From positions 1 through 64,000 of the forward strand of contig JAKPCO010000080.1 in the NCBI GenBank assembly GCA_029553285.1: 64,000 bases of DNA. Direction: 5' to 3'. Positions 17,829 to 26,766 of the stretch are shown piece after piece. Below the pieces are notes generated by a model. The model was not told where the DNA came from and did not search any database. It worked only from the letters and a program-made list of their open reading frames with translations. The translations under genes were made by a program, and so were the position numbers. Positions within the stretch are counted from its first letter, which is position 1; each line of letters begins with the position of its first letter. This DNA is from Methanobacteriota archaeon (GTDB lineage Archaea; Halobacteriota; Methanosarcinia; Methanotrichales; Methanotrichaceae).

Positions 17829-20591
17829 ATGGACGAGATATGCCTTACGATCGACGGTGTTGAGGTGAGGGTCCTCAGAGGGACAACGATCCTGAATGCA
17901 GCGCGGAAGGCCGGAATCTACATCCCGGCGCTCTGCGATCACCCGGATCTGAAGCCGATAGGCATCTGCAAGCTCTGCATAGTCGAGATCGCGGGCTGGG
18001 AGACGTATCCAACATCCTGCACCACATATGCGGAGAACGGTATGGTCGTCCGCACCAGCACCCCTGAGATACAGGAGATGAGGAGGAGCACGCTGGAGCT
18101 CCTTCTTGCGATCACCAGCCACCCCGTGAGCTGCCTGATCTGCGAGCGCAAACGCGATTGCTCAGAGCTAAAGGAGTGCATGCGCAAGTTTCCCGCCACA
18201 GTCGGATGCAAGTACTGCCCGAAGGATGGGGAGTGCGAGATTCAGATGGCCGCGGAGCATCTCGGACTTGAGAGGATCAGATACCCTGTCTCATACAAGG
18301 GAATGCCGGTGCTAAGGGAGCCATTCTTCGACCGGGATTACAATCTCTGCATAATGTGCGGGAGATGCGCCAGGATATGCTCTGAGCTCAGGGGCGAGGG
18401 TGTTCTCCAGATGATCGCAGACTATCACAGAGGCAGCCGGATCGGACCAGAGTCGCTCATCGAGAGCAGCTGCAAGTTCTGCGGGGCATGCGTCGATGCC
18501 TGCCCGACCGGCGCTCTCTACGCGAGGATCGAGAAATGGGAGCGGGCTGATAGGAGTGTGGTGACTACATGCCCGTTCTGCGGGGTCGGCTGCCAGATGG
18601 AGGTTGGCGCCAGGAACAACCACATCGTGAGGGTCAGAGGTCACAGAGGCCCGAATGAGGGGCAGCTCTGCGTGAAGGGGAGGTTCGGGCTGGAGTTCGC
18701 AGAGAGCCCGGATCGTCTCAGAACCCCGATGATAAGAAGAGACGGGGTGCTCGTCAGCGCCACCTGGGACGAGGCGCTGGATCTGATCGCAGAGCGTCTC
18801 AGCTCCTGCAGAGGCGATGAGTTCGGCATGGTGGCATCTGCGAAGTGCACCAACGAGGAGGTGTATCTGGCCCAGAAATTCGCCAGGGTCGTCATGGGCA
18901 CGAACAACATAGATAACTGTGCAAGGCTCTGCCACGCATCAACGATATCAGGTCTCTCAATTGCGATAGGCAGCGGCGCGATGACCAACTCCATAGATGA
19001 TATCAGGAGCGCTGAATGCATACTGGTCACAGGATCGAATACCACAGAGCAGCATCCGGTTATAGGCCTTCGCATAAAGGAGGCGAAGCGGAGGGGCGCC
19101 AGGATAATCGTGGCAAACCCGCGCCGTATCGAGCTGTGCGATATCGCAGACATCTGGCTCAGGAACCGTCCGGGGACGGATCTGCCCCTCATTCTGGGGA
19201 TGTGCAGATCGATAAAGGATGCAGGGCTTGAGGATACTGAATTTATCAGGAATCGAACTGAGGGCTTCGAGGATTTTGCGAGATCTCTCGATGATCTCCA
19301 GATGGATGTGATCTCCAGAATCACCGGAGTCGAGAAGGAGCTCATCAAAGAGGCTGCGCTGCTCTATGCAACCTGCAAACCATCCTCCATAGTCTACTCT
19401 ATGGGCATTACACAGCATGCCTGCGGGACGGATAACGTGCTCGCACTCGCGAATCTGGCGATGATGACAGGAAACATAGGCGTGCCTGGAGGTGGGATAA
19501 ACCCGCTCCGGGGTCAGAACAACGTCCAGGGGGCATGTGATATGGGAGCGCTCCCGAATATGCTGCCCGGATACCAGAGCGTCCTGAGCGCCGAGGCCAG
19601 GGCCATGATCGAGGGAATCTGGGGGATGGGTATACCTGAGCGCCCCGGTCTGACTCTGGTCGAGATGTTCGATGCAGCGAGAAACGGCAGAATAAAAGCG
19701 ATGTACATCATTGGAGAGAACCCCGTGCTGAGCGAGCCCGATGCAGGGCATGTCATCGAGGCGCTGAGGAGACTGGATTTTCTTGTCGTGCAGGACATAT
19801 TCCTGACAGAGACGGCGCAGCTCGCGGATGTCGTGCTTCCTGCTGCATGCTCGCTGGAGAAGGACGGGACCTTCACATCTACAGAGCGAAGGGTCCAGAT
19901 GATTCGCAGGATCCTGGATCCTCCGGGGGATGCAAGGCCTGACTGGTGGATCCTCCAGGAGCTGGCGCTCAGGATGGGCTACAGAAAGGGATTCTCGTTC
20001 AGCTCCAGCGCGGAGATAATGCGCGAGATCTCCCGGGTCGCGAGGATATATGGCGGCATATCCCACGAGCGGCTGGAGCGCGGAGGGATACAGTGGCCAT
20101 GCCCTGATCCCACCCACCCTGGTACACCGTATCTGCACAGGGATGGTTTTGCAAAGGGAAGAGGCAGATTCAGAGCCCTGAGATACAGGCCCCCTGAGGA
20201 GCTTCCGGACAGCGAGTATCCGATGGTGCTCCTGACAGGGAGGATTCTGTATCACTACCACACAGGCACGATGACAAGAAGGGTCCACGATCTGGAGTAC
20301 CTGCGAGGAGAGGAGGTGGTTGAGATAAACCCGGAGGACGGGATGGCCCTGGGGATAAATGATGGTGATGCCGTTGAGGTCTCATCCAGGCGCGGATCTG
20401 TCAGGGCGAGGGCCAGGCTCACAGAGAGGTCTCCTAGAGGAACTGTGTTCATGACCTTCCACTTCTCTGAGACCCCAACAAATGTATTAACACCCAGGTT
20501 CTTGGATCCTGTGGCAAAGATACCGGAGCTCAAGTTCTGCGCGGTTCGCATAAAAAAGATCCAGGAGTCGCAGCATGTACAGAATATGTGA
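17829..20591 (+). CDS. Formate dehydrogenase-like catalytic subunit with NuoG-type Fe-S N-terminus
   Basis: A 920-residue molybdopterin oxidoreductase. From the N-terminus: a [2Fe-2S] ferredoxin domain (Cys36, 47, 50, 64), a NuoG-like Cys-rich linker (SHPVSCLIC to CKYC...CEIQ, about 97-138), two [4Fe-4S] motifs (Cys174/177/180/184 and Cys215/218/221/225), then the bis-MGD FdhA region with its own [4Fe-4S] (Cys248, 251, 255, 281). The catalytic position is Cys368 in CARLCHAST, not selenocysteine; QNNVQGACDMG is the family signature. This layout is that of NAD-linked formate dehydrogenases. It is the first of four overlapping or close genes. Formate oxidation or CO2 reduction is the likely reaction but is not proven. 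Confidence 0.88.
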   Translation: MDEICLTIDGVEVRVLRGTTILNAARKAGIYIPALCDHPDLKPIGICKLCIVEIAGWETYPTSCTTYAENGMVVRTSTPEIQEMRRSTLELLLAITSHPVSCLICERKRDCSELKECMRKFPATVGCKYCPKDGECEIQMAAEHLGLERIRYPVSYKGMPVLREPFFDRDYNLCIMCGRCARICSELRGEGVLQMIADYHRGSRIGPESLIESSCKFCGACVDACPTGALYARIEKWERADRSVVTTCPFCGVGCQMEVGARNNHIVRVRGHRGPNEGQLCVKGRFGLEFAESPDRLRTPMIRRDGVLVSATWDEALDLIAERLSSCRGDEFGMVASAKCTNEEVYLAQKFARVVMGTNNIDNCARLCHASTISGLSIAIGSGAMTNSIDDIRSAECILVTGSNTTEQHPVIGLRIKEAKRRGARIIVANPRRIELCDIADIWLRNRPGTDLPLILGMCRSIKDAGLEDTEFIRNRTEGFEDFARSLDDLQMDVISRITGVEKELIKEAALLYATCKPSSIVYSMGITQHACGTDNVLALANLAMMTGNIGVPGGGINPLRGQNNVQGACDMGALPNMLPGYQSVLSAEARAMIEGIWGMGIPERPGLTLVEMFDAARNGRIKAMYIIGENPVLSEPDAGHVIEALRRLDFLVVQDIFLTETAQLADVVLPAACSLEKDGTFTSTERRVQMIRRILDPPGDARPDWWILQELALRMGYRKGFSFSSSAEIMREISRVARIYGGISHERLERGGIQWPCPDPTHPGTPYLHRDGFAKGRGRFRALRYRPPEELPDSEYPMVLLTGRILYHYHTGTMTRRVHDLEYLRGEEVVEINPEDGMALGINDGDAVEVSSRRGSVRARARLTERSPRGTVFMTFHFSETPTNVLTPRFLDPVAKIPELKFCAVRIKKIQESQHVQNM

Positions 20592-21459
20592 GAAAGAGAT
20601 TCTTGCTCCCAACATAATACACATGCGCTTCGAGGCGCCGCGGATCGCCGGGGCTGCCCGTCCGGGGCAGTTCCTCATACTCAGAGTGGATGAGAGGGGC
20701 GAGAGGCTGCCCCTGAGCCTGGCAGGATGGGATACGGAAAGGGGCACCGTTGACGTTGTCTTTTACGTTCTCGGCACGAGCACGATGAAGCTCGCATCCC
20801 TGAAGGAGGGGGATTGTGTTCTCAATCTTGCAGGCCCTCTGGGCGAGCCGACTGAGATCTCTCATTTTGGTGAGGTGATATGCGCCTGTGGATGCTTCGG
20901 GATCGGACCGACCATCCCTCTCATAAAAGCTCTGAAGGATGCGGGCAACCATGTTGTGACCGTGGTGGAGGGGCGCGGCAGGAGCTTCATATTCTGGGAG
21001 GACAGGCTCAGGGATCTCAGCGACGAGCTGCATATTGTTCTGGGCGATGGGAGCTGCAGCGAGCCTGGCTGGGCGAACGAGTTCATCTCCAGGTACCTGG
21101 CGGAGGGCAAAAGGGCTGACAGGATCTTCGTTCACGGCTGCCCCTTCATGATGATGGTCGTCTCAGAGGCGTCGAGGCCGTTTGAAGTGAGGACCGTGGT
21201 CAGCCTCACGCCCCTCATGGTCGATGGAACAGGGATGTGCGGGGCATGCAGGGTTGAGGTTGGGGGAGAGACCAGGTTCGCCTGCGTGGATGGACCAGAC
21301 TTCGATGGCCACCTGGTGAACTGGAGGACACTCACAAACAGGATGCGCCAGCTTGTTGATGAGGAGGACCTCTCCCAGCGGCTGTGGGAAAGGAGGAACT
21401 GGCACAGGCTTGTGCAAATTCAAACGAACGGAAATATGAACGGTCGGTGTTACAGGTGA
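20575..21459 (+). CDS. NfnA/HydG-type FAD electron-transfer subunit
   Basis: A 294-residue flavoprotein of the ferredoxin-NADP reductase type, as in sulfhydrogenase gamma (HydG), NfnA and SudB. The N-terminal FAD domain has PGQFLILR and RLPLSLAGW; the middle nucleotide-binding region has CFGIGPTIPL and VHGCP. The C-terminal [2Fe-2S] motif is DGTGMCGACRVEV...ACVDG with Cys222, 225 and 237 and an Asp at the fourth position, as in NfnA. It overlaps the upstream dehydrogenase gene by 17 bases. It probably passes electrons between a pyridine nucleotide or another carrier and the dehydrogenases. Confidence 0.85.
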   Translation: MYRICEKEILAPNIIHMRFEAPRIAGAARPGQFLILRVDERGERLPLSLAGWDTERGTVDVVFYVLGTSTMKLASLKEGDCVLNLAGPLGEPTEISHFGEVICACGCFGIGPTIPLIKALKDAGNHVVTVVEGRGRSFIFWEDRLRDLSDELHIVLGDGSCSEPGWANEFISRYLAEGKRADRIFVHGCPFMMMVVSEASRPFEVRTVVSLTPLMVDGTGMCGACRVEVGGETRFACVDGPDFDGHLVNWRTLTNRMRQLVDEEDLSQRLWERRNWHRLVQIQTNGNMNGRCYR

Positions 21460-21514
21460 TGGGGATCTTCCGCACATCTCAAAGAGCGATGAAAATGCCC
21501 GTACATGCAGGGTG

Positions 21515-23527
21515 ATGGCATTGGATGCGATTGAGACGACCTGTGTCTACTGCGGCTGCGGCTGTGGTCTTTATCTGCATGTGGAGAACAACAGAATAAT
21601 CGCTGTCACCCCATCCATGAAACCACCAGCCAGTGGAAGGCTCTGCGCAAAGGGCTGGCTCCTTCACGGCTTCGTTAACCACCCGGAGAGGCTCAGAGAG
21701 CCGCTGATACGCAGGGGAGATCGTCATGTTCAGACATCCTGGAGCGAGGCGCTCTCGTTCATAGCGAGTTCTTTTGCTGAGATAAAAAGGGATTACGGGC
21801 CGGATGCGCTCGCGGTTCTCACATCTGCGAAGGCAACGAACGAGGAGAACTATCTTCTCATGAAGCTCTGCCGCGCGGCACTCGGATCCAACAACATCGA
21901 TAACGTCGCGCGGCTCTGCCATGCGCCCACGCTCTTCGCTCTCGGCTCATCTCTTGGGAGTGGATCGATGACGAACCCGATAGAGAGCCTCCTTTACTCT
22001 GATGTGATAATGATCACCGGATCGAACACGACCGAGCAGCATCCTGCGGTCGCCCTTCATATCATGGAGGCCAGAAGGAACGGTGCCAGGATCATAGTGA
22101 TGGATCCGAGAAGAACGCAGATGGCGGAGATCGCAGATCTACACCTCCAGATGAGGCCTGGCACTGATATAGCCCTTTTAAATGCGATCCTGAACATCGT
22201 GATCCAGGAGGGGATGATCGATGAGGAGTTCATACGCTCGCGGACAGAGGGGTTCGATGATATTCGCGATCGTCTCGCCGAATACACGCCTGAGGTCGTG
22301 GAGCGAATATGTGATGTGCCAGCAGAACTCATACGCGATGCCGCTGTGATGTATGGCGGCGCAGAGGCAGCTGCTATTGTTTACGCTATGGGCATAACCC
22401 AGCACGCACACGGCACGGACAACGTCCAGGCGATTGTAAACCTTGCGCTCGCAACCGGAAATCTCGGGAGGGACGGCTCCGGCATATATCCGCTCCGGGG
22501 CCACCAGAATGTGCAGGGCGCGTGCGATATGGGCGCGCTTCCCGATTATTACACAGGATATCAGAGGGTATCTGAGTTCAGAGAGAAGTTCGAGGATGCG
22601 TGGAACGTGGAGCTTCCCGTATCCCGTGGCAGGAGTGCGATCGAGATCATGAGCTCCGCGGGATCTGATATCAGGGGACTGTACATCTCAGGAGAGAACC
22701 CGGCCCTGAGCTACCCGGACAGCTCAAGGATCAGGGAGGCGCTTGAGTCTCTTGATCTCCTTGTGGTCTCGGATATATTCCCTACAGAGACGACCAGGAT
22801 GGCAGATGTTATCCTTCCAGTCGCATCATTTGCAGAGAAGTACGGAACCGTGACCTCAACAGAGAGAAAGGTCCAGCTCATCAGAAAGGCGATCGACCCT
22901 CCTGGGAGTGCACTGCCTGAGTGGGTCGTGGCAGCGAGGCTTCTCGAGATCTTCGGCGTCTCATCAGATTATAATTCCTCGGCCGACGTGATGAGAGAGA
23001 TAGCGGCGCTGACACCGAGCTATGGCGGCATCTCCCATGAGCGGCTGGAGCGCGGCGGCATCCACTGGCCATGCCCGACGCAGGAGCACCCTGGAACGCC
23101 TGTGCTTTACAGGGACGGTTTTCTGCGCGGGCGTGCTGTGTTCCGGCATGTTGACCAACGCAGTCTGGATGATGAGAGGTTCACGCTCATCATAGGCAGG
23201 AGCCAGTACCACTTCCACACAGGAAGCATGACCAGAAGGGTCTCCATCCTGGAGCGTGAGTTGCCTGAGGCGTTTGTTGATATGAATCCAAAAGATGCAG
23301 CAGCCCTTGGAATAAGAAACGGGACCGGATTGATCCTGGAGTCGGAGCGCGGAACCATACGGGCGAGGGCCAGGCTGAGCGATGGCGTAAGGGAGGGCAT
23401 CCTCTTCATGCCATTCCACTTTAGGGAATCCCCCGCGAACCTCCTGACAAAATGGCAGCTCGATCAATTCTCGAAGATCCCGGCACTCAAGATGGTATCT
23501 GTCAGCATCAGAAGGGAGGACGCATGA
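21515..23527 (+). CDS. Second formate dehydrogenase-like molybdopterin subunit
   Basis: A 670-residue FdhA-type protein without the Fe-S N-terminal extension of its neighbour. The [4Fe-4S] motif is Cys11, 14, 18 and 45 (GTG-based numbering), the active-site residue is Cys136 in VARLCHAP, and GHQNVQGACDMG is conserved. It is clearly paralogous to the C-terminal two thirds of 17829-20591. ATG 21515 is preferred to GTG 21512. Its stop overlaps the next gene. Two catalytic subunits in one operon could be alternative enzymes or two sites of one complex. Confidence 0.87.
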   Translation: MALDAIETTCVYCGCGCGLYLHVENNRIIAVTPSMKPPASGRLCAKGWLLHGFVNHPERLREPLIRRGDRHVQTSWSEALSFIASSFAEIKRDYGPDALAVLTSAKATNEENYLLMKLCRAALGSNNIDNVARLCHAPTLFALGSSLGSGSMTNPIESLLYSDVIMITGSNTTEQHPAVALHIMEARRNGARIIVMDPRRTQMAEIADLHLQMRPGTDIALLNAILNIVIQEGMIDEEFIRSRTEGFDDIRDRLAEYTPEVVERICDVPAELIRDAAVMYGGAEAAAIVYAMGITQHAHGTDNVQAIVNLALATGNLGRDGSGIYPLRGHQNVQGACDMGALPDYYTGYQRVSEFREKFEDAWNVELPVSRGRSAIEIMSSAGSDIRGLYISGENPALSYPDSSRIREALESLDLLVVSDIFPTETTRMADVILPVASFAEKYGTVTSTERKVQLIRKAIDPPGSALPEWVVAARLLEIFGVSSDYNSSADVMREIAALTPSYGGISHERLERGGIHWPCPTQEHPGTPVLYRDGFLRGRAVFRHVDQRSLDDERFTLIIGRSQYHFHTGSMTRRVSILERELPEAFVDMNPKDAAALGIRNGTGLILESERGTIRARARLSDGVREGILFMPFHFRESPANLLTKWQLDQFSKIPALKMVSVSIRREDA

Positions 23528-24504
23528 TGTTCTTCCTCGAAAAGAAGGATCTCCCCGAGCTGCTCAGAAGGGCGGGCGCGTTCTTCGAGATCATCGCTCC
23601 TGTTCCCATAAACGGAGAACCGCAGCTCGTCTCATGGAAAGGAGGAGATCTCGCGCTCAGCTCCCCGAATCCGCTCATGCCACCCACCCGGCTGTTTCTC
23701 CCGCCGCGTGAAACGCTCTTCGCATACCTTCAGGAGAGCGGCCTTTACACCTTCGAGGTCCCGGAGGTCGGGAACAGACTGATCGTCGGCGTGAGGCCAT
23801 GCGATCTCCAGGCTCTCTCCATGCTGGACAGGATAATGCTCTCCGATCCTGCTGACGAGCTGTACTCAAAACGCAGAAGATCGACTGCGATCATCGCTCT
23901 GAACTGCACCGAGCCGTCTGATAGCTGCTTCTGTGCCCAGATGGGGGCCGGACCAGAGGCAGACGAGGGATTCGATCTCCTTCTCACAGATCTGGGAGAG
24001 CGGTATCTACTGGAGACGGGATCGCCAGCGGGCATCATGCTCGCGAACCTATCAGAGGAGCTTCTTGAGAGAGGTGATGATGCGGAAAAGAGGAGGCTGA
24101 TGAGAGAGAGCCGCGAAAGGATCATGAGCGCCAGGCCCTGGCTCTCTCAGGACCGCATGAGATCCAGGCTCAGAGAGATCGACTGGAGATCCCTGTCAAA
24201 GGAATGCATCTCATGCGGCGGATGCAGCTTTGTATGCCCCACGTGCCACTGCTTCACAATCGCAGATCTCGGCCTGCCGGACGGAGAGAGGATCAGATGT
24301 GCGGACTCCTGCATCCTCTCAGGATTTCACAGAATGGCATCCGGTGCGAACCCGAAGGCCAGACCTGAGGAGAGGCTCCTCTCATGGTACATGGAGAAGC
24401 TGGAGCACATGCTGATACGTACGGGAATGCCCGGCTGCGTTGGATGCGGAAGATGCGACAGAGTCTGCTTCTCAGGTCTGCACAGGACAGATATCTTCAG
24501 GTAA
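23524..24504 (+). CDS. HydB/AsrA-type 4Fe-4S electron-transfer subunit
   Basis: A 326-residue iron-sulfur protein of the family of sulfhydrogenase beta (HydB) and anaerobic sulfite reductase A. Two clusters are evident: Cys228/231/234/238 (CISCGGCSFVC) and Cys305/308/311/315 (CVGCGRCDRVC). It ends the operon; its ATG overlaps the TGA of the preceding gene and follows GGGAGG. Together with the NfnA/HydG-like subunit it would form the diaphorase half of a complex whose catalytic half is formate dehydrogenase-like instead of NiFe-hydrogenase. Confidence 0.85.
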   Translation: MMFFLEKKDLPELLRRAGAFFEIIAPVPINGEPQLVSWKGGDLALSSPNPLMPPTRLFLPPRETLFAYLQESGLYTFEVPEVGNRLIVGVRPCDLQALSMLDRIMLSDPADELYSKRRRSTAIIALNCTEPSDSCFCAQMGAGPEADEGFDLLLTDLGERYLLETGSPAGIMLANLSEELLERGDDAEKRRLMRESRERIMSARPWLSQDRMRSRLREIDWRSLSKECISCGGCSFVCPTCHCFTIADLGLPDGERIRCADSCILSGFHRMASGANPKARPEERLLSWYMEKLEHMLIRTGMPGCVGCGRCDRVCFSGLHRTDIFR

Positions 24505-24528
24505 GACCGAAGAGATTCGAAGCGCTGT

Positions 24529-24652
24529 CGCTCTTATCCATATGATAACTTGCCCATAGAAGCACTGGTCATGCCATGCATTCTTGGTGAATGAATAAGT
24601 GCGTTCATCAACCACATTGCACTACCTGCAAGTTGCCAAACACATAAGAGCA
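24529..24652 (+). mobile_element. 124-bp MITE, intact copy with 8-bp target duplication
   Basis: Starts CGCTCTTATCCATATGATAA and ends GCCAAACACATAAGAGCA; the two 24-base termini are imperfect inverted repeats. It is flanked by the perfect direct repeat AGCGCTGT (24521-24528 and 24653-24660). It encodes no protein. It lies 24 bases after the stop of the HydB-like gene. Confidence 0.85.
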
Positions 24653-24815
24653 AGCGCTGTTTCTACGGCTGCCCCCTCTGATCACTTTCCTTCCCGGTTC
24701 GTCTGCTCGACGATTGAAATCCGCAACTTTCATCCAGGATCCTCCATGTGCCAGGACAACAGGAGGGTAAAAACGCAAGCTTCGAGCAATGCACGTGATT
24801 GTGGGAAATCAGGCA

Positions 24816-24848
24816 GAAGCCCCCCATAAGGGGAAGGGAGGAAGTCAC
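24816..24848 (+). repeat. IS200/IS605-like right-end hairpin (relic)
   Basis: GAAGCCCCCCATAAGGGGAA followed by GGGAGGAAGTCAC has the same layout as 10418-10450: GAAGCCC, a C/G hairpin, then AGGAAGTCAC. It is a likely solitary right end of a TnpB-type element. No transposase or tnpB is adjacent. The remainder of 24505-24863 is the MITE and its flanks. Confidence 0.4.
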
Positions 24849-24863
24849 AGAGAATTGAACAGA

Positions 24864-25067
24864 TCAGCTGCTGGAGGAGAGCATATCCAGCTCTCTGGAG
24901 ACCCTCTCAATCCTCTCCCGCAGCTTCTCCCTGACCGACTCTATCGCAAGATCCGCAAACCCTGTATCCTTGACAGCGGTTTCGAAGTCGCTTATGGCCT
25001 CCTCATAGGACTTTATGTAAACATACATCATGGCAAGGTAAACGCTGCTGGTTTTGTTTATATCCAT
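24864..25067 (-). CDS. 67-residue hypothetical protein
   Basis: A small, mostly helical, charged protein with a Tyr-rich N-terminal segment (SVYLAMMYVYIKSYEEAISDF) and a Glu/Arg-rich C-terminal helix ending in four Ser. The first half resembles a single TPR-like helix pair, but that is too short to assign. Support: ATG preceded by GGAG and a TATA-like TCTATATGT at about 25146-25138. I do not recognise a family. Confidence 0.55.
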   Translation of the reverse strand: MDINKTSSVYLAMMYVYIKSYEEAISDFETAVKDTGFADLAIESVREKLRERIERVSRELDMLSSSS

Positions 25068-25340
25068 ACCACTCGCTCCTGTATGACTGAGGCTCTCATT
25101 CAGAGAGCCGTCCCGCCAGGTTGCAGATCCATGTACATATAGACGATTGATCTAAATGCTATCGTACAGATGATACCCTAAACGTGGCGACCTCAAAATC
25201 AACAGGCATGGCTGACAATGCTCATCTGGCCGAGCAGCCGAAGTGGAGTGTGGAGAATCGAAGGCAACCAACTTCATCTCGATGTCATCAGGTCACGGGC
25301 TTGAATATGTGCTCGAATCACTGAATACAGAAACACAGCT

Positions 25341-25522
25341 CGCTCTCATCCATTTGATGACTTGTCTGAAGGAGCATCTATGCGTTCGTTTCGACTTACC
25401 TTCGACGCATGCACACCTGTGAAAGGGATGCCAGAGGATGAGCTAGTCGAAGGCGTGACGAATGAAGTGCGCTTTTAGCAACCACATTGCGCGACCCCAA
25501 AGTTGCTAAACACATAAGAGCG
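25341..25522 (+). mobile_element. MITE of the 124-bp family with internal insertion, 8-bp target duplication
   Basis: Starts CGCTCTCATCCATTTGATGA and ends GCTAAACACATAAGAGCG. It is flanked by perfect ACACAGCT (25333-25340 and 25523-25530). At 182 bp it is 58 bp longer than the usual element; the extra sequence is in the middle, while both termini and the TTTTAGCAACCACATTGC segment match the family. The rest of 25068-25587 shows no gene. Confidence 0.82.
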
Positions 25523-25587
25523 ACACAGCTATCGCCATCGACACTTCAAGGCTCTGCGAGGTCACATGCATGCGTCCACACAAGCTT

Positions 25588-26766
25588 TCATCGGGTCGCC
25601 TCATAATGGAGACTGTCCTTCCTCACCCTCACGATCTCCATGCCGTCAGCGAGCTCCACTGCGAGCTCCCTCAGACCCAGCTCCCTCTCGATTCTCAGTA
25701 TCTCATCGAGCTTTGCCTTCGTCACAGGCTTCCTCGGCGCTGCACTGCACTGCTTAGATCCTGTGGATGCATCGTACGTGCCGATCCTGCGCGCCAGATC
25801 TATGATCTCAGTCTTGTCCATCGCGATCAGCGGATGGTACAGCGGCGCCTCGATCCCGACCTGCTCTGCCATGATGTTCTCAGGGGTCTGGGATGCCACC
25901 TGTCCAAGAGAGTATCCGGTCACGATGCCCTTTGCTCTCACCCGCTTCATCACTGCAGAGGAGACGTGGTACATCAGCCTTCTGCACAGAACGCAGGTCT
26001 CCCTGGGGTATCTGGAAGAGATGATCTCGATCGCACGTGCGTTGCGCACGATCATCAGATCCAGATGCCTTCCGGACATCCAGCTCTGAAGTATCTCAGC
26101 CTGCCTGATCACCTGCTCCCTGGAGTCAGCGTATGGCGAGGCATCGAAGTGGAGGAGCGAAACAGGAGATCCGCGACGCATGATCAGCCATGCTGCCACT
26201 GGAGAGTCGATGCCGCCGGAGATCAGCGCGAGCATTCTGGACTGCGATCCGAGGGGGAGACCCCCAACACCCCGCAGGATCTCAGTGAAGACCAGCACCC
26301 TGTCCTGACGGGCCTCGATGAATATCTCCAGATCGGGGTTCTCGAGATCGACATCTGCTCCTGTGGCGCGTTGAACCGCAGCTCCGACCTCCACAGCAAT
26401 TCTCTCGCTGGATATGTCACCTCCGGCCCGCCTCGCCCGTATGGCGAAGCTCTTCGGCGAGCGCATCATGGCGATGCTCACCGCAAGCCCGGAGATATCA
26501 GCTATCCCTGGCCTAACACTGTAGGCGGGGCTTACCGAGACAACGCCAAAAACCCTGGAGATCGTGGAGGGCGCTCTCTCATCGGAGGTGTGGACGTATA
26601 TCCTCCCGCCCTCTCCTGTCATCCTGAAATCTATACCGGCCGCGCGAAGATCATGGGATATGTTCGCTCTCAGAAGCCTCTCCCAGCTCGACCTGGTCCA
26701 GCTGTCCTTGAGAGCGACCTCTCCATACCGAACCAGAACAAGTTGGGGTTTATCTGGTGGCTGCAG
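25588..26766 (-). CDS. thiI: tRNA 4-thiouridine synthase ThiI, start upstream of first ATG
   Basis: Activates U8 of tRNA with ATP and inserts sulfur. The PP-loop is SGGIDSPVAAW; CVLC and the later KQCSAAP supply the three Cys that ligate an Fe-S cluster in archaeal ThiI lacking a rhodanese domain. The first in-frame ATG (26622) would give 344 residues and cut away the conserved N-terminus, but the same frame continues upstream with QLVLVRYGEVALKDSW, the ferredoxin-like/THUMP start of the family. No ATG, GTG or TTG lies between the stop at about 26784 and that segment; CTG at 26766 gives 392 residues, the normal length. It overlaps the DUF5350 gene by 17 bases. Confidence 0.88.
   Translation of the reverse strand: MQPPDKPQLVLVRYGEVALKDSWTRSSWERLLRANISHDLRAAGIDFRMTGEGGRIYVHTSDERAPSTISRVFGVVSVSPAYSVRPGIADISGLAVSIAMMRSPKSFAIRARRAGGDISSERIAVEVGAAVQRATGADVDLENPDLEIFIEARQDRVLVFTEILRGVGGLPLGSQSRMLALISGGIDSPVAAWLIMRRGSPVSLLHFDASPYADSREQVIRQAEILQSWMSGRHLDLMIVRNARAIEIISSRYPRETCVLCRRLMYHVSSAVMKRVRAKGIVTGYSLGQVASQTPENIMAEQVGIEAPLYHPLIAMDKTEIIDLARRIGTYDASTGSKQCSAAPRKPVTKAKLDEILRIERELGLRELAVELADGMEIVRVRKDSLHYEATR

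Noticed and set aside
18930-18945. Selenocysteine in the formate dehydrogenase-like proteins
   Set aside because: The catalytic codon is TGC in both (CARLCHA and VARLCHA), so Cys is encoded directly.
24521-25530. CRISPR-like array suggested by repeated ACCACATTG and CATAAGAGC sequences
   Set aside because: The repeats are whole 124-bp elements hundreds of bases apart with target duplications, not short repeats with uniform spacers.
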